Source: JAFDCJ01 sp964527835 (GTDB lineage Bacteria; Desulfobacterota; Desulfobacteria; Desulfobacterales; JAFDCJ01). Taken from it: a DNA stretch of 64,000 bases. Below, piece by piece: positions 8,682 to 17,209 of the stretch; within the stretch, counting starts at the first letter, position 1, and each line of letters starts with the position of its first letter. The notes beneath the pieces are model-generated. The model was given only the letters and a program-made list of their open reading frames with translations. It searched no databases and had not been told where the DNA came from. The stretch is taken from contig CAZGNV010000013.1 of assembly GCA_964527835.1 (NCBI GenBank), positions 1 to 64,000 on the forward strand, in the 5' to 3' direction. A program made the position numbers and the translations under genes.

Positions 8682-8752
8682 GGTTCAAGGTTCAGGGTTC
8701 AAGACTTGAAGGTTGCCCGCCGGCTTAGCTTGGAGTTTTCGAACCTTGAACC
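8682..8752. repeat. 12-bp perfect inverted repeat between hdrB and hdrA
   Basis: GGTTCAAGGTTC (8682-8693) and GAACCTTGAACC (8741-8752) are exact reverse complements 47 bp apart; a further partial copy (GGGTTCAAG) follows the left arm. It could fold in the hdr transcript or be a dispersed intergenic repeat. It separates hdrB from hdrA by 134 bp. Confidence 0.8.
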
Positions 8753-8811
8753 GCTCATGTGTTGAGGCAGTCTTTTTGGCAGAATTACGGTAGAATGGAG
8801 CAAGGATAGAA

Positions 8812-11800
8812 TTGGACATGGAATCTTCGCGCGGCCCTGCAGTGGGAAAAGCTCTGGTTATCGGCGGCGGGATCGGCGGCATCCAGGCGGCCCTGGATCT
8901 TGCCGACACCGGCTTTTTCGTCTACCTGGTGGAAAAATCACCCAGCCTGGGCGGCACCATGGCCCGGCTGGACAAAACCTTTCCCACCAATGACTGCTCC
9001 ACCTGCATGTTTTCGCCCAAACTGGTCCAGGTGGCCGGCCATGCCAACATCGAGATTCTCACCGGCGCCTGCCTGCTTGATTTGCAGGGAACTGCCGGCA
9101 ATTTTACCGCCCGCATTGAAAAGCAGCCGCGCTACGTGAATGAAGAAAAGTGCATTTCCTGCGGCCAGTGCGCGGAAAAATGCCCCAAGAAGGTGCCCGA
9201 TGCCTTCAACGAAGGGCTGGCCATGCGCAAGGCCGCCTTTTTGATGTTTCCCCAGGCGGTGCCCCTCAAATATGCCCTGGACGCCGACAACTGCATTTAT
9301 CTGCAGAAGAAAAAATGCGGCGTGTGCCAGAAGATATGCCCGGCCGATGCCATCGAGTTCGACCAGCAGCCGGAAGTCATCGATATCGAGGCCGGGGCGG
9401 TGGTGATTTCCACCGGCTTTGAGCTGGCGCTGACCACCCGGGAGGGGGAATTCGGCTACGGGCGCTATAAAAACGTGGTCACCTCTCTGCAGTACGAACG
9501 CATGCTGTCGGCCACCGGCCCCTATGAAGGCCACCTGCGGCGGCCCTCCGACGGGCGGGTGCCGCAGAAAGTGGCCTGGCTTCAGTGCGTGATGTCGCGC
9601 GATGCCGCCCGCAACCGGCCGTTTTGCTCGAGCGTCTGCTGCATGCATGCGGCCAAGCAGGCGGTGATGACCCTCAGCCACGAGCCGGATTGCCGGGCCA
9701 CGATTTATTTCATGGACATCCGGGCCCAGGGCAAGGGGTTTGACGACTACATCGACCGCGCCCGCTACCAGCACGGCGTGGAATACCGCCGTTCCATGAT
9801 TTCCCAGGTCTACCTGAACCCGGTCAACGACAACCTGGTCATTGAAACCTTCGATCACCACGCCAATCGCAAAATAGAAGAAGAATACGACCTGGTGGTG
9901 CTGTCCAGCGGGTTCAAGCCGGCCCCCGATTTTGCGGACTTGGTCGAACGGTTGGGGCTGGCGACCAACGCCTTCGGCTTTTTAAGCACCGATTTCGACG
10001 AGCCGGTCGCCACTTCCCGGGAAGGGATCTATGTCTGCGGCGGCATCGAAGGGCCCAAGGATATCCCCGAGACCGTCATCCAGGCCGGGGCGGCCGCCGC
10101 CCAGGTGTCGATGCTGCTCAATGAGGCCCGCGACAGTGCCACCATCAGCCAGGCCCAGCCGGAGGAAAAGCCCATTGACCCGCAGCCCCGCATCGGGGTT
10201 TTCGTGTGCCACTGCGGGACCAATATCGCCGGGGTGGTGGCCATCGAAAAAGTGCTTGATTACGTAAAAACACTTCCCCAGGTGGCCTATGCCACCGATT
10301 TCATGTTTACCTGCGCCACGGAAACCCAGCAGACCATCATCGATACCATCACCGAGCAGCGCTTAAACCGCGTGGTGGTGGCGGCCTGTTCACCCAAAAC
10401 CCATGAGCCCTTGTTCCAGGACACCTTGCGCCAGGCGGGGCTCAACCCCTACATGTTTGAACTGGCCAGCATCCGCGAGCAGTGCTCCTGGGTTCACGGC
10501 GACCAGCCGGACGTGGCCACCGAAAAATCCAAGGACATCATCCGGGGGGCCGTGGCCCGGGCAGCTCTTCTGGAGCCCCTGACGGACAACAGCTACCCGG
10601 TGGTCAACGAGGCGCTGGTGATCGGCGGCGGGCTCAGCGGCATGGCGGCGGCCTTGAGCATCGCCGACCAGGGGATGGCAGTGCACCTGGTGGAAAAAAG
10701 CGATCGGCTGGGCGGGTTTGCCCACAACCTTACCGAGACCCTGGAAGGCGAGTCGCCCCACAAAACACTGCGTTTTTTTGAAGAACGGGTCAGCCGGCAT
10801 CCCAACATCACCCTTTACCTGCAAAGTGAGTTGACAGCCCACGGTGGGCAGATGGGCGCGTTCGAGGGCACCATCCGCACGGCAGACAAAGAGCATCCGG
10901 TGCGCTACGGGGCGGTGGTGGTGGCCACCGGCGGCCAGGCCTACGAACCGCAGGAATACCTTTACGGCACCGACGAGCGGGTCTGCACCCAGGTGGAGCT
11001 GGCCCGGCGCATGCACCGCGAGCCGCGCTGGGCGCAGCAGTTGAACCGGGTGGTGATGATCCAGTGCGTGGGTTCGCGCAACGAGGAGTTTTCATACTGC
11101 AGCCGGGTGTGCTGCTCGGCGGCCGTCAAAAACAGCATCCGGATCAAGGAGTTGAATCCGGCGGCCCAGGTGGTCGTGCTCTACCGTGATGTGCGCACCT
11201 TCGGCTTTAAAGAGCTTTATTATCTTCAGGCGCGCCGCCTGGGGGTGCTGTTTTTCCGCTACATTCCCGAAGAAAGCCCGCAGGTCTATGATGAAAACGG
11301 AAAGCTGGTGGTGGATTTCACCGATCGCAGCTCCCATCAGGATTTTCGCATCGAGCCGGATGCGGTGGTGCTCAGCAGCGGGATCCGGCCCAACCAAAAT
11401 GCCAACCGGCTGGCCCGGCTTCTCAAGCTGGCCCGCGGGGAGCAGGGGTTTTTTCTGGAAGCCCACGTCAAGCTCAAGCCGGTGGAGTTTGCCACTGCCG
11501 GCATCTTTCTGGCCGGCCTGGCCCACAGCCCGCGCTTTATCGAAGAGAGCATCACCATGGCCAAAAGTGCGGCCCAGCAGGCGCTGAAAATACTGTGCCG
11601 CGAGCAGATGACCACCCCGGCCACCGTGGCCGAGGTGGATCCTGACAAGTGCGCCGCCTGCCTGGTCTGTGTGCGGGAGTGCCCCTTCAACGCCCCGTTT
11701 ATCAACCCGGAGGGGGTGTCCGAGATCCCGGCGTCGGCCTGCCGCGGCTGCGGCATCTGCGTGGCCGAATGCCCGGCGCGGGCCATCACCCTGAAACACA

Positions 11801-11859
11801 GCACCGATGAACAGATTTTCGCCGGCATCGATGCGCTGCTGGAAGACGCCCTTAGCTGA
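8812..11859 (+). CDS. hdrA: HdrA-like FAD/Fe-S protein, double-length fusion
   Basis: About 1015 residues. The start is either TTG 8812 (5 nt after AGGA) or ATG 8818 (11 nt after). Part 1 (about 1-450) is a flavoprotein: GGGIGG FAD loop near 18-23, a cysteine motif DCSTCMFSPK, and two Fe-S motifs (CISCGQCAEKCP near 114; CGVCQKICP near 169). Part 2 (about 458-1015) is a full HdrA: IGVFVCHCGTNI, VAACSPKTHEPLF, REQCSWVH, a second FAD loop GGGLSG near 602, and two C-terminal ferredoxin clusters near 944-985. Typical HdrA is about 650 residues, so this is a QmoA/HdrA-like half fused to HdrA. Two flavins fit electron bifurcation or confurcation. No MvhD or FlxABCD partner is nearby. Confidence 0.92.
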   Translation: MDMESSRGPAVGKALVIGGGIGGIQAALDLADTGFFVYLVEKSPSLGGTMARLDKTFPTNDCSTCMFSPKLVQVAGHANIEILTGACLLDLQGTAGNFTARIEKQPRYVNEEKCISCGQCAEKCPKKVPDAFNEGLAMRKAAFLMFPQAVPLKYALDADNCIYLQKKKCGVCQKICPADAIEFDQQPEVIDIEAGAVVISTGFELALTTREGEFGYGRYKNVVTSLQYERMLSATGPYEGHLRRPSDGRVPQKVAWLQCVMSRDAARNRPFCSSVCCMHAAKQAVMTLSHEPDCRATIYFMDIRAQGKGFDDYIDRARYQHGVEYRRSMISQVYLNPVNDNLVIETFDHHANRKIEEEYDLVVLSSGFKPAPDFADLVERLGLATNAFGFLSTDFDEPVATSREGIYVCGGIEGPKDIPETVIQAGAAAAQVSMLLNEARDSATISQAQPEEKPIDPQPRIGVFVCHCGTNIAGVVAIEKVLDYVKTLPQVAYATDFMFTCATETQQTIIDTITEQRLNRVVVAACSPKTHEPLFQDTLRQAGLNPYMFELASIREQCSWVHGDQPDVATEKSKDIIRGAVARAALLEPLTDNSYPVVNEALVIGGGLSGMAAALSIADQGMAVHLVEKSDRLGGFAHNLTETLEGESPHKTLRFFEERVSRHPNITLYLQSELTAHGGQMGAFEGTIRTADKEHPVRYGAVVVATGGQAYEPQEYLYGTDERVCTQVELARRMHREPRWAQQLNRVVMIQCVGSRNEEFSYCSRVCCSAAVKNSIRIKELNPAAQVVVLYRDVRTFGFKELYYLQARRLGVLFFRYIPEESPQVYDENGKLVVDFTDRSSHQDFRIEPDAVVLSSGIRPNQNANRLARLLKLARGEQGFFLEAHVKLKPVEFATAGIFLAGLAHSPRFIEESITMAKSAAQQALKILCREQMTTPATVAEVDPDKCAACLVCVRECPFNAPFINPEGVSEIPASACRGCGICVAECPARAITLKHSTDEQIFAGIDALLEDALS

Positions 11860-11915
11860 AGCGCCCGTTCATGGCGGACCCGGTTGCAGGCGGTCGGCGA
11901 TCCTGGAGTTTCACA

Positions 11916-12743
11916 ATGCTCACCATCGATGATTTGAGAAAAGCCGCTGCAACCTGCGTGGCCGAAGAACCCGCCCGGCTGGGAACGGATGGCTGGTGGC
12001 AGCCCCCGTTGCTGGCCGCCGCTCCCGTTGATTCCCGCTTTGACCGGTTGCCGCGCATGGCCGCCGCCGATCATTTGCATCCCACCGACCTTCTGCCTGC
12101 GGCGCGTACCGTGATCGTGTTTTACATTCCCTTCAAAGCGCAGCTGGTCAAGGAAAACAAACCCGGAGCGCGCCCCTGCCGCAGCTGGGCCCTGGCCTAT
12201 GTTCAGACCAACGAGCTCATCGGGCGGGTGAGCCTGGTTATCAAGGATTTGCTGACTGCGGCCGGTTTTGCCTCGGGCCTGACACCGGCGACCCACAACT
12301 TTGACCCCGTGCGGCTGATGGCGCGCTGGTCCCACAAACACCTGGCCTACCTGGTAAACCTGGGACGCTTCGGTACCCATCACCTGCTGATCACGCCGGC
12401 AGGCTGCACCGGGCGGCTGGGCAGCCTGGTGACCGCAGCCGAGCTGGGCGAGCACCCCCTGATCAAAACCGCCGAGGCCTGCCTGCTCAAAGCCGGGATG
12501 CAGTGCGGCAAATGCATCGAGGCCTGCCCGGTGGACGCGCTGGCCGCAGACGGATTTGACCGGCAGCGCTGCTGGCAGCGGCTCAACGAGAACTACCGGG
12601 TGTTGGACGGCTTTGCGGATCTGCCCGCATCCACCCATGTCTGCGGCAAATGCACTGCCCTGATGCCCTGCAGCTTCAAGAACCCCGTTGCCGGATTAAA
12701 ATTAAATGCCAGCGGTCCTAACAAAAATGATTTTCACACCTAG
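11916..12743 (+). CDS. QueG-like 4Fe-4S protein next to hdr genes
   Basis: About 275 residues from ATG 11916, preceded by TGGAG at good spacing. It resembles the epoxyqueuosine reductase-like group: an N-terminal domain with the segment AARTVIVFYIPF and a C-terminal Fe-S domain with CGKCIEACPVDAL. A second short motif (CGKCTALMPC) is incomplete as a standard cluster. True QueG is about 350-380 residues with two full clusters and a cobalamin site, so this is a shorter relative and probably not QueG itself. It sits 57 bp after hdrA and may be an electron-transfer accessory of the Hdr complex, which is inference. Confidence 0.75.
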   Translation: MLTIDDLRKAAATCVAEEPARLGTDGWWQPPLLAAAPVDSRFDRLPRMAAADHLHPTDLLPAARTVIVFYIPFKAQLVKENKPGARPCRSWALAYVQTNELIGRVSLVIKDLLTAAGFASGLTPATHNFDPVRLMARWSHKHLAYLVNLGRFGTHHLLITPAGCTGRLGSLVTAAELGEHPLIKTAEACLLKAGMQCGKCIEACPVDALAADGFDRQRCWQRLNENYRVLDGFADLPASTHVCGKCTALMPCSFKNPVAGLKLNASGPNKNDFHT

Positions 12744-12841
12744 CGGGTGAACAACGTCCCCACAGCGGTATCGCAGGTCTCGCAAAGCCACAAAACATCC
12801 ATAATCATATAAAGAAATTTTTTCGTTTTTAGGCACAATAA

Positions 12842-12860
12842 TTTGTATCTAAAATACAAA
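12842..12860. promoter_or_regulatory. Palindromic operator candidate upstream of rubrerythrin
   Basis: TTTGTAT (12842-12848) and ATACAAA (12854-12860) form a perfect 7-bp dyad with 5 bp between. It lies in the AT-rich 275-bp gap before rubrerythrin. A peroxide or redox regulator site is plausible, but no regulator is assigned. No gene is seen in 12744-13017. Confidence 0.5.
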
Positions 12861-13017
12861 CCATGCGTTAGTATAGGGAGTCAGATTTTTTTGATGCTCC
12901 GGAAAAATGGAACGACTTCCAGCAGGTCTAATGCGCCGGGTGGCGGGACAGATGTAACGTTGCCAAAATTTTTTAAGAAACGGCCGAAAATGAAAAACAG
13001 ATAAGGAGATGGATTTT

Positions 13018-13539
13018 ATGAGCAAAACCGACGAAAATCTGAAGGCCGCGGTTGCGGGTGAATCTCTTGCCCGCAACCGGTATTCGTATTTCGCGGAAAT
13101 GGCCAAAAAAGAAGGATATCGATATATCGCCAAGATTCTTGAAGAAATTGCCGAAAATGAAAAATACCATGCCATGGAAGAGCTCAGGCTTTTGATGGGG
13201 GATCGGGATACCCTGACAAATCTTAAGGAGGCAGTCGCCGGTGAGCTGTATGAATCCGAAGAGATGTATCCCCGGTTTGCCACAGAGGCTGAAGTGGAAG
13301 GCAACCGGGCCGCCACGGTTCTGTTTCGGCAGATTACCAGGATTGAAAGGCAGCATCACGACCGCTTTAAAAAGCTGCTTGAAATGGTGCAAGCAGGAAA
13401 AGTGTTTAAACGGGATGCCCCCATCAAGTGGAAGTGCAGCATTTGCGGTTATGCGCATGAAGGTCTTGAGCCGCCCAAAAGGTGTCCTTACTGCAAGCAC
13501 CCGCGGGAGTATTACGAACCGGCCAACCTGGATGTCTAG
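13018..13539 (+). CDS. Rubrerythrin
   Basis: About 173 residues from ATG 13018, 9 nt after AAGGAG. An N-terminal four-helix di-iron domain shows the carboxylate helices (GESLARNRYSYFAEMA, EIAENEKYHAME, EAEVEGNRAA, ITRIERQHHDRF). A C-terminal rubredoxin-like domain has CSICGYAH and CPYCKHP. Rubrerythrins reduce hydrogen peroxide in anaerobes using rubredoxin-type donors. The next gene, 8 bp away, begins with a rubredoxin domain, which suggests functional linkage. A palindromic site upstream may place it under oxidative-stress control. Confidence 0.95.
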   Translation: MSKTDENLKAAVAGESLARNRYSYFAEMAKKEGYRYIAKILEEIAENEKYHAMEELRLLMGDRDTLTNLKEAVAGELYESEEMYPRFATEAEVEGNRAATVLFRQITRIERQHHDRFKKLLEMVQAGKVFKRDAPIKWKCSICGYAHEGLEPPKRCPYCKHPREYYEPANLDV

Positions 13540-13547
13540 GGGGAAAT

Positions 13548-14963
13548 ATGGCAAAATACATATGCAGTGTCTGTGAATATATCCATGATGAAGAAAAAAC
13601 CGGCCAAACGTGGGATGACCTTCCCGACGACTGGGTGTGCCCGGTCTGTGAATCTCCCAAAAGTTATTTTTCAAAGATGGATGCGGCCGAGTCCGCGCCT
13701 GCGCCCCTCAACGACAGGGCCGCAAAAGAGGCGGATGCTCCCGTTCCCATCGATCTTCAGAAAACCATGGCTGAGGCCGAGCCATATTTTGCCGATATTC
13801 AAGAAATTGCCCGCAGCCGCCGGACCATGGATGAACCCATGCGCACGAAAGAGCCGGTGATCTCGTGGGATGAAATCCTCATCAAAGGGGCCCAGCTGGC
13901 CAAGATTCCGCTTAACCACGATGAGCCGGTAAACACAAAAACCATTATCGGTCCCCGAGCCGAGAAACCACTGGAAATCGAAACACCGATATACATTTCG
14001 CACATGTCCTTCGGCGCCCTGTCGAAGGAGGCGAAAATCGCGCTGGCCAAAGGCAGCGCAGCCGTAAAAACGCTCATTTGCTCGGGTGAAGGCGGCATTC
14101 TGCCGGAAGAATTCGATGCCGCCTACCGATATATATTTGAGTATGTTCCCAATCAATATAGTGTCACCGAAGAAAACTTAAAAAAGGTGGATGCAATTGA
14201 GATCAAGATCGGGCAGTCCGCCAAACCGGGGCTGGGGGGGCACCTGCCCGGAAAGAAGGTGACAGCGGAGATCGCCCGGATCCGGGGATTCAAAGAGGGG
14301 AAAGATATTATCAGTCCGTCGCATTTTAAGGATATCCGTTCTATGGAGGGCTTAAAAAACCGGGTGGATTGGCTGAGAGAGACATCCGCCGGAAGGCCGA
14401 TAGGCATTAAGCTGGCGGCCGGGGACATCAAGGCTGACCTTGAATTTGCAGTTTATGCAGGACCGGATTTTATCACAATAGATGGAAGAGCAGGGGCAAC
14501 CGGATCGGCCCCCAAATTTATCAAGGCCAGCACTTCCATACCCACCCTGTTTGCGATTTATCGGGCTCGAAAATATCTGGACGAAAATGCCGCTTCCGAT
14601 ATCAGTCTTGCGATTACCGGAGGGCTGAGGATTTCCTCGGATTTTGCCAAGGCGCTGGCATTGGGAGCGGATGCCGTGGCCATCAGTACTTCAGCCTTGA
14701 TCGCCATCGGTTGTCAGCAGTACCGGGTGTGCAACACAGGTAAATGCCCGGTGGGAATCGCCACCCAGGATCCTGACCTGCGCCGTCGCCTGGACATAGA
14801 TGCGGCCGCCAGAAAGCTTGAAAACTTCCTGCGGGTTTGCACCGAAGAGCTAAAAGATTTTGCCAGATTGACCGGTAACAACGATGTGCATGGACTTGCG
14901 TTGTCGGATCTGTGCACTACCAACAGCGAAATTTCAAACCACACCGCCATCGCACATGTTTGA
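13548..14963 (+). CDS. Rubredoxin-glutamate synthase (FMN domain) fusion
   Basis: About 471 residues from ATG 13548 with GGGGGAA upstream. Residues 1-45 are a rubredoxin (CSVC at 6-9 and CPVC at 31-34). After a linker, about 90-470 is the FMN-binding central domain of glutamate synthase large subunit (SHMSFGALSKEAKIALAKG, SGEGG, IKIGQSAKPGLGG, and a Cys motif near CNTGKCPVGIATQDP that holds the Fe-S cluster). No glutaminase domain is present. It is the archaeal-type GltS core with a built-in rubredoxin electron donor. Position directly after rubrerythrin suggests shared expression; whether it makes glutamate or another reductive product is open. Confidence 0.92.
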   Translation: MAKYICSVCEYIHDEEKTGQTWDDLPDDWVCPVCESPKSYFSKMDAAESAPAPLNDRAAKEADAPVPIDLQKTMAEAEPYFADIQEIARSRRTMDEPMRTKEPVISWDEILIKGAQLAKIPLNHDEPVNTKTIIGPRAEKPLEIETPIYISHMSFGALSKEAKIALAKGSAAVKTLICSGEGGILPEEFDAAYRYIFEYVPNQYSVTEENLKKVDAIEIKIGQSAKPGLGGHLPGKKVTAEIARIRGFKEGKDIISPSHFKDIRSMEGLKNRVDWLRETSAGRPIGIKLAAGDIKADLEFAVYAGPDFITIDGRAGATGSAPKFIKASTSIPTLFAIYRARKYLDENAASDISLAITGGLRISSDFAKALALGADAVAISTSALIAIGCQQYRVCNTGKCPVGIATQDPDLRRRLDIDAAARKLENFLRVCTEELKDFARLTGNNDVHGLALSDLCTTNSEISNHTAIAHV

Positions 14964-15056
14964 CGGAAGCCCTTGCTCCTGTTTCAAAAAGATCTCTTAT
15001 CGTTTACCGACTGGGAAATCTTGATATCCCATTTTCTTTTCATTTATGGCTGGGGC

Positions 15057-15776
15057 CTAATTTGATTTGAGGTAGTTGGATGGATCGGCCATGAAATCGC
15101 GGTAGATGCGGTAATGATCAGTGTCCTCGTATTTGACCGCCTTGATTGGACTGGCGTCGAAATTCAGGATGGTGGCATTGCGGCAGGCCAGCAAAATCGG
15201 TGAATGGGTGGCGATGATAAACTGGGCGTTGCCGGTGCGGCCCAGGTCTTCGAGCAGGTTGAGCAGTTCCAGCTGGCTTTTGGGTGACAGGGCGGTTTCG
15301 GGCTCATCCAGAAAATAGATGCCCTTGATCCTGAAGCGCGAGGTGAAAAAAGCCATCAGCGACTGGCCGTGGGATTGGGACATCAAGGATTTTCCGCCCA
15401 TGTAATCGATCAGACCCGGATCCATGGTCAGCCATTCGTCCCAGAGCTGGGCAAAATTCTGAAAAATGTGGGAGCCGAAAAAAGAGCCCGGCACCCGTTT
15501 GTCATACCACTGGGCGTCAATGGCGCGGTACAGGTCTTTTTCGTAGGGGCTGGCCCGGTAACGCGCCCGCTGCACCCCCTGCCACATCATGATCCCGCAC
15601 CTGCGGGTGATGGCATCGAGCAGGGTGGATTTGCCGGACCCGTTTTCACCGATAAAAAAGGTCACCGGGCGATCAAAGCGCAGGCTTTTGGTGGTGCGCA
15701 GGATTTGCAGGTTAAACGGGTAGTGCTCGGTTGTCGGGTAGCGCTCGGGGTGCAGGTTGATCTGTTTAAGGTGCAT
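15057..15776 (-). CDS. AAA family ATPase (COG3910-like)
   Basis: About 239 residues from ATG 15776 (AGGA 10 nt upstream); a GTG at 15797 is an alternative. Walker A is GENGSGKST near residue 42, Walker B IYFLDEPETALS near 160, followed by ATHSPILL. The N-terminus reads KQINLHPERYPTTEHYPFNL, typical of a family of small ABC/SMC-like predicted ATPases with no known substrate. No toxin-like or nuclease partner is adjacent. It lies just downstream of the SHMT-like gene on the same strand and converges on the rubredoxin-GltS gene. Confidence 0.82.
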   Translation of the reverse strand: MHLKQINLHPERYPTTEHYPFNLQILRTTKSLRFDRPVTFFIGENGSGKSTLLDAITRRCGIMMWQGVQRARYRASPYEKDLYRAIDAQWYDKRVPGSFFGSHIFQNFAQLWDEWLTMDPGLIDYMGGKSLMSQSHGQSLMAFFTSRFRIKGIYFLDEPETALSPKSQLELLNLLEDLGRTGNAQFIIATHSPILLACRNATILNFDASPIKAVKYEDTDHYRIYRDFMADPSNYLKSN

Positions 15777-15804
15777 GCGCAAACAATCCTGGGCCACGGG
15801 GGCT

Positions 15805-17100
15805 TTATTTTTTGGTTTTTTTGGCCTTTGCCTTGGCCGGTAAAGACGGCTTTTCCGCGCGCGCGTCGTAGCTGTACTTGACCTTGCGGTACTTGGCGCG
15901 AAAGCGGTTGACCTCCTCTTTGACCTCTTTTTTGTCCATGACGCATTCCTTGATCAGCTCGGCAATGCGGCCCATTTCCTGTTCCCCCATGCCGAAGCGG
16001 GTCATCTCCTGCACACCGATGCGGATGCCGTCCGGGTGGGCGTGGTGGTTGAGCGGCTCATGGGGCAGCATGTTCATGTTCAGGATGATGTCGTTGTGCT
16101 CCAGCAGCCGCGAGATTTTTTCTCCGCCGTGAAAAGCGGCCATGTTGACGGCAACTTGGTGGGTTTGGGTGTAGCCGAAGTCCTTGCCCTGGACGTCAAA
16201 CCCGAGCCGGTCCAGCTCGGCGGCCAGCACCTGGGCGTTGTTGATGGTATCGATGGCATACTGTTCGCCGAATTCCATCATTTCGAAGGTGGCAATGGCC
16301 ATCTGGGCCAGGGTGTCGAGATGGTGATTGCTCGAAGATCCCGGAAAGGCGCCGCGGTCGATTTGGCGCCACTCGGTGTCGTCCATGTTGCTTAAAATAA
16401 TGCCCCGCTGGCTGCCGAAATAGGTTTTGTGGGTGCTGGCGGTCATCAGAAAGGCCCCTTCTTTCAAGGGCCGCTGAAATTGCTTGCCGGCGATCAGGCC
16501 CAGCACGTGGGCGGCATCATAAATGATGCGCACCTTGTAGGTGTCGCAGGCCTCGGCAATTTCAGCCACCGGTTCGGGAAACAGAAAAAGGCTTTTGCCC
16601 ACCACAATCACCGAGGGGCGCGTTTTTTCAATCAGGTAGATGGTCTTGTCGACGTCCATGTGATAGCCGTCGGGCGTCACGGGAATATTGATGATGTTGC
16701 GGGTGAATTTGCCGACCGCACCTTCCCGGTGGTGGCTGATGTGGCCGCCGGCCGGTGTCGAGTTGACCATCACCACGTCATTGGGTTTGATGAAATGGCT
16801 GAAAACCGCCTCATTGGCATTGGTGCCGCTGATGGAGCGCACTTCGGAATGGGCGCACTGGAACAGAACTTTTAGATTCGCCTTGAGCCGGCTTTCGATT
16901 TCATCAATGTAGGCGGTGCCGCGGTAATAGCGTTCCCCCGGATGTCCCTCGGCGTATCGATGGGCAAAATCCGAGCCGGCCTGGCTTCTGGCACGGTGGC
17001 TTAATACGTTTTCGCTGGCGATCAGGTTGATGCATTTGTCGCGCCACCGGTTCTGTTTCTGGATGATCTGTTCGAGCTCGGATACTTTCTTCTCGTACAT
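15805..17100 (-). CDS. Serine hydroxymethyltransferase-like PLP enzyme, divergent
   Basis: About 431 residues. The fold and order are those of GlyA: LIASEN near 27, YAEGHPGERYYRGT near 49, YDAAHVLGLIAG near 194, and the PLP-lysine motif STHKTYFGSQRG with Lys225. The canonical sequence there is TTTHKTLRGPRGG, and the substrate loop is PAGGHISHHREG rather than the usual LAHGGHLTHG, so it belongs to a divergent branch. A Lys/Ala-rich tail ends the protein. It lies 109 bp downstream of dapL on the same strand. It may be a true SHMT or an aldolase acting on another beta-hydroxy amino acid. Confidence 0.85.
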   Translation of the reverse strand: MYEKKVSELEQIIQKQNRWRDKCINLIASENVLSHRARSQAGSDFAHRYAEGHPGERYYRGTAYIDEIESRLKANLKVLFQCAHSEVRSISGTNANEAVFSHFIKPNDVVMVNSTPAGGHISHHREGAVGKFTRNIINIPVTPDGYHMDVDKTIYLIEKTRPSVIVVGKSLFLFPEPVAEIAEACDTYKVRIIYDAAHVLGLIAGKQFQRPLKEGAFLMTASTHKTYFGSQRGIILSNMDDTEWRQIDRGAFPGSSSNHHLDTLAQMAIATFEMMEFGEQYAIDTINNAQVLAAELDRLGFDVQGKDFGYTQTHQVAVNMAAFHGGEKISRLLEHNDIILNMNMLPHEPLNHHAHPDGIRIGVQEMTRFGMGEQEMGRIAELIKECVMDKKEVKEEVNRFRAKYRKVKYSYDARAEKPSLPAKAKAKKTKK

Positions 17101-17209
17101 GGGGGTCAGTCTCCCTTCGTTTTCAAATGGGTTTGTATGTTATTGCCGGGGGCTTCCAGCCTGCGGCGGGCGATGGGCCGCAGGCGGATAAAAATCGCTG
17201 CCGCCGGGA

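Noticed and set aside
11916..12743. Calling the Fe-S protein true QueG
   Set aside because: It is about 100 residues shorter than QueG and has only one full 4Fe-4S motif.
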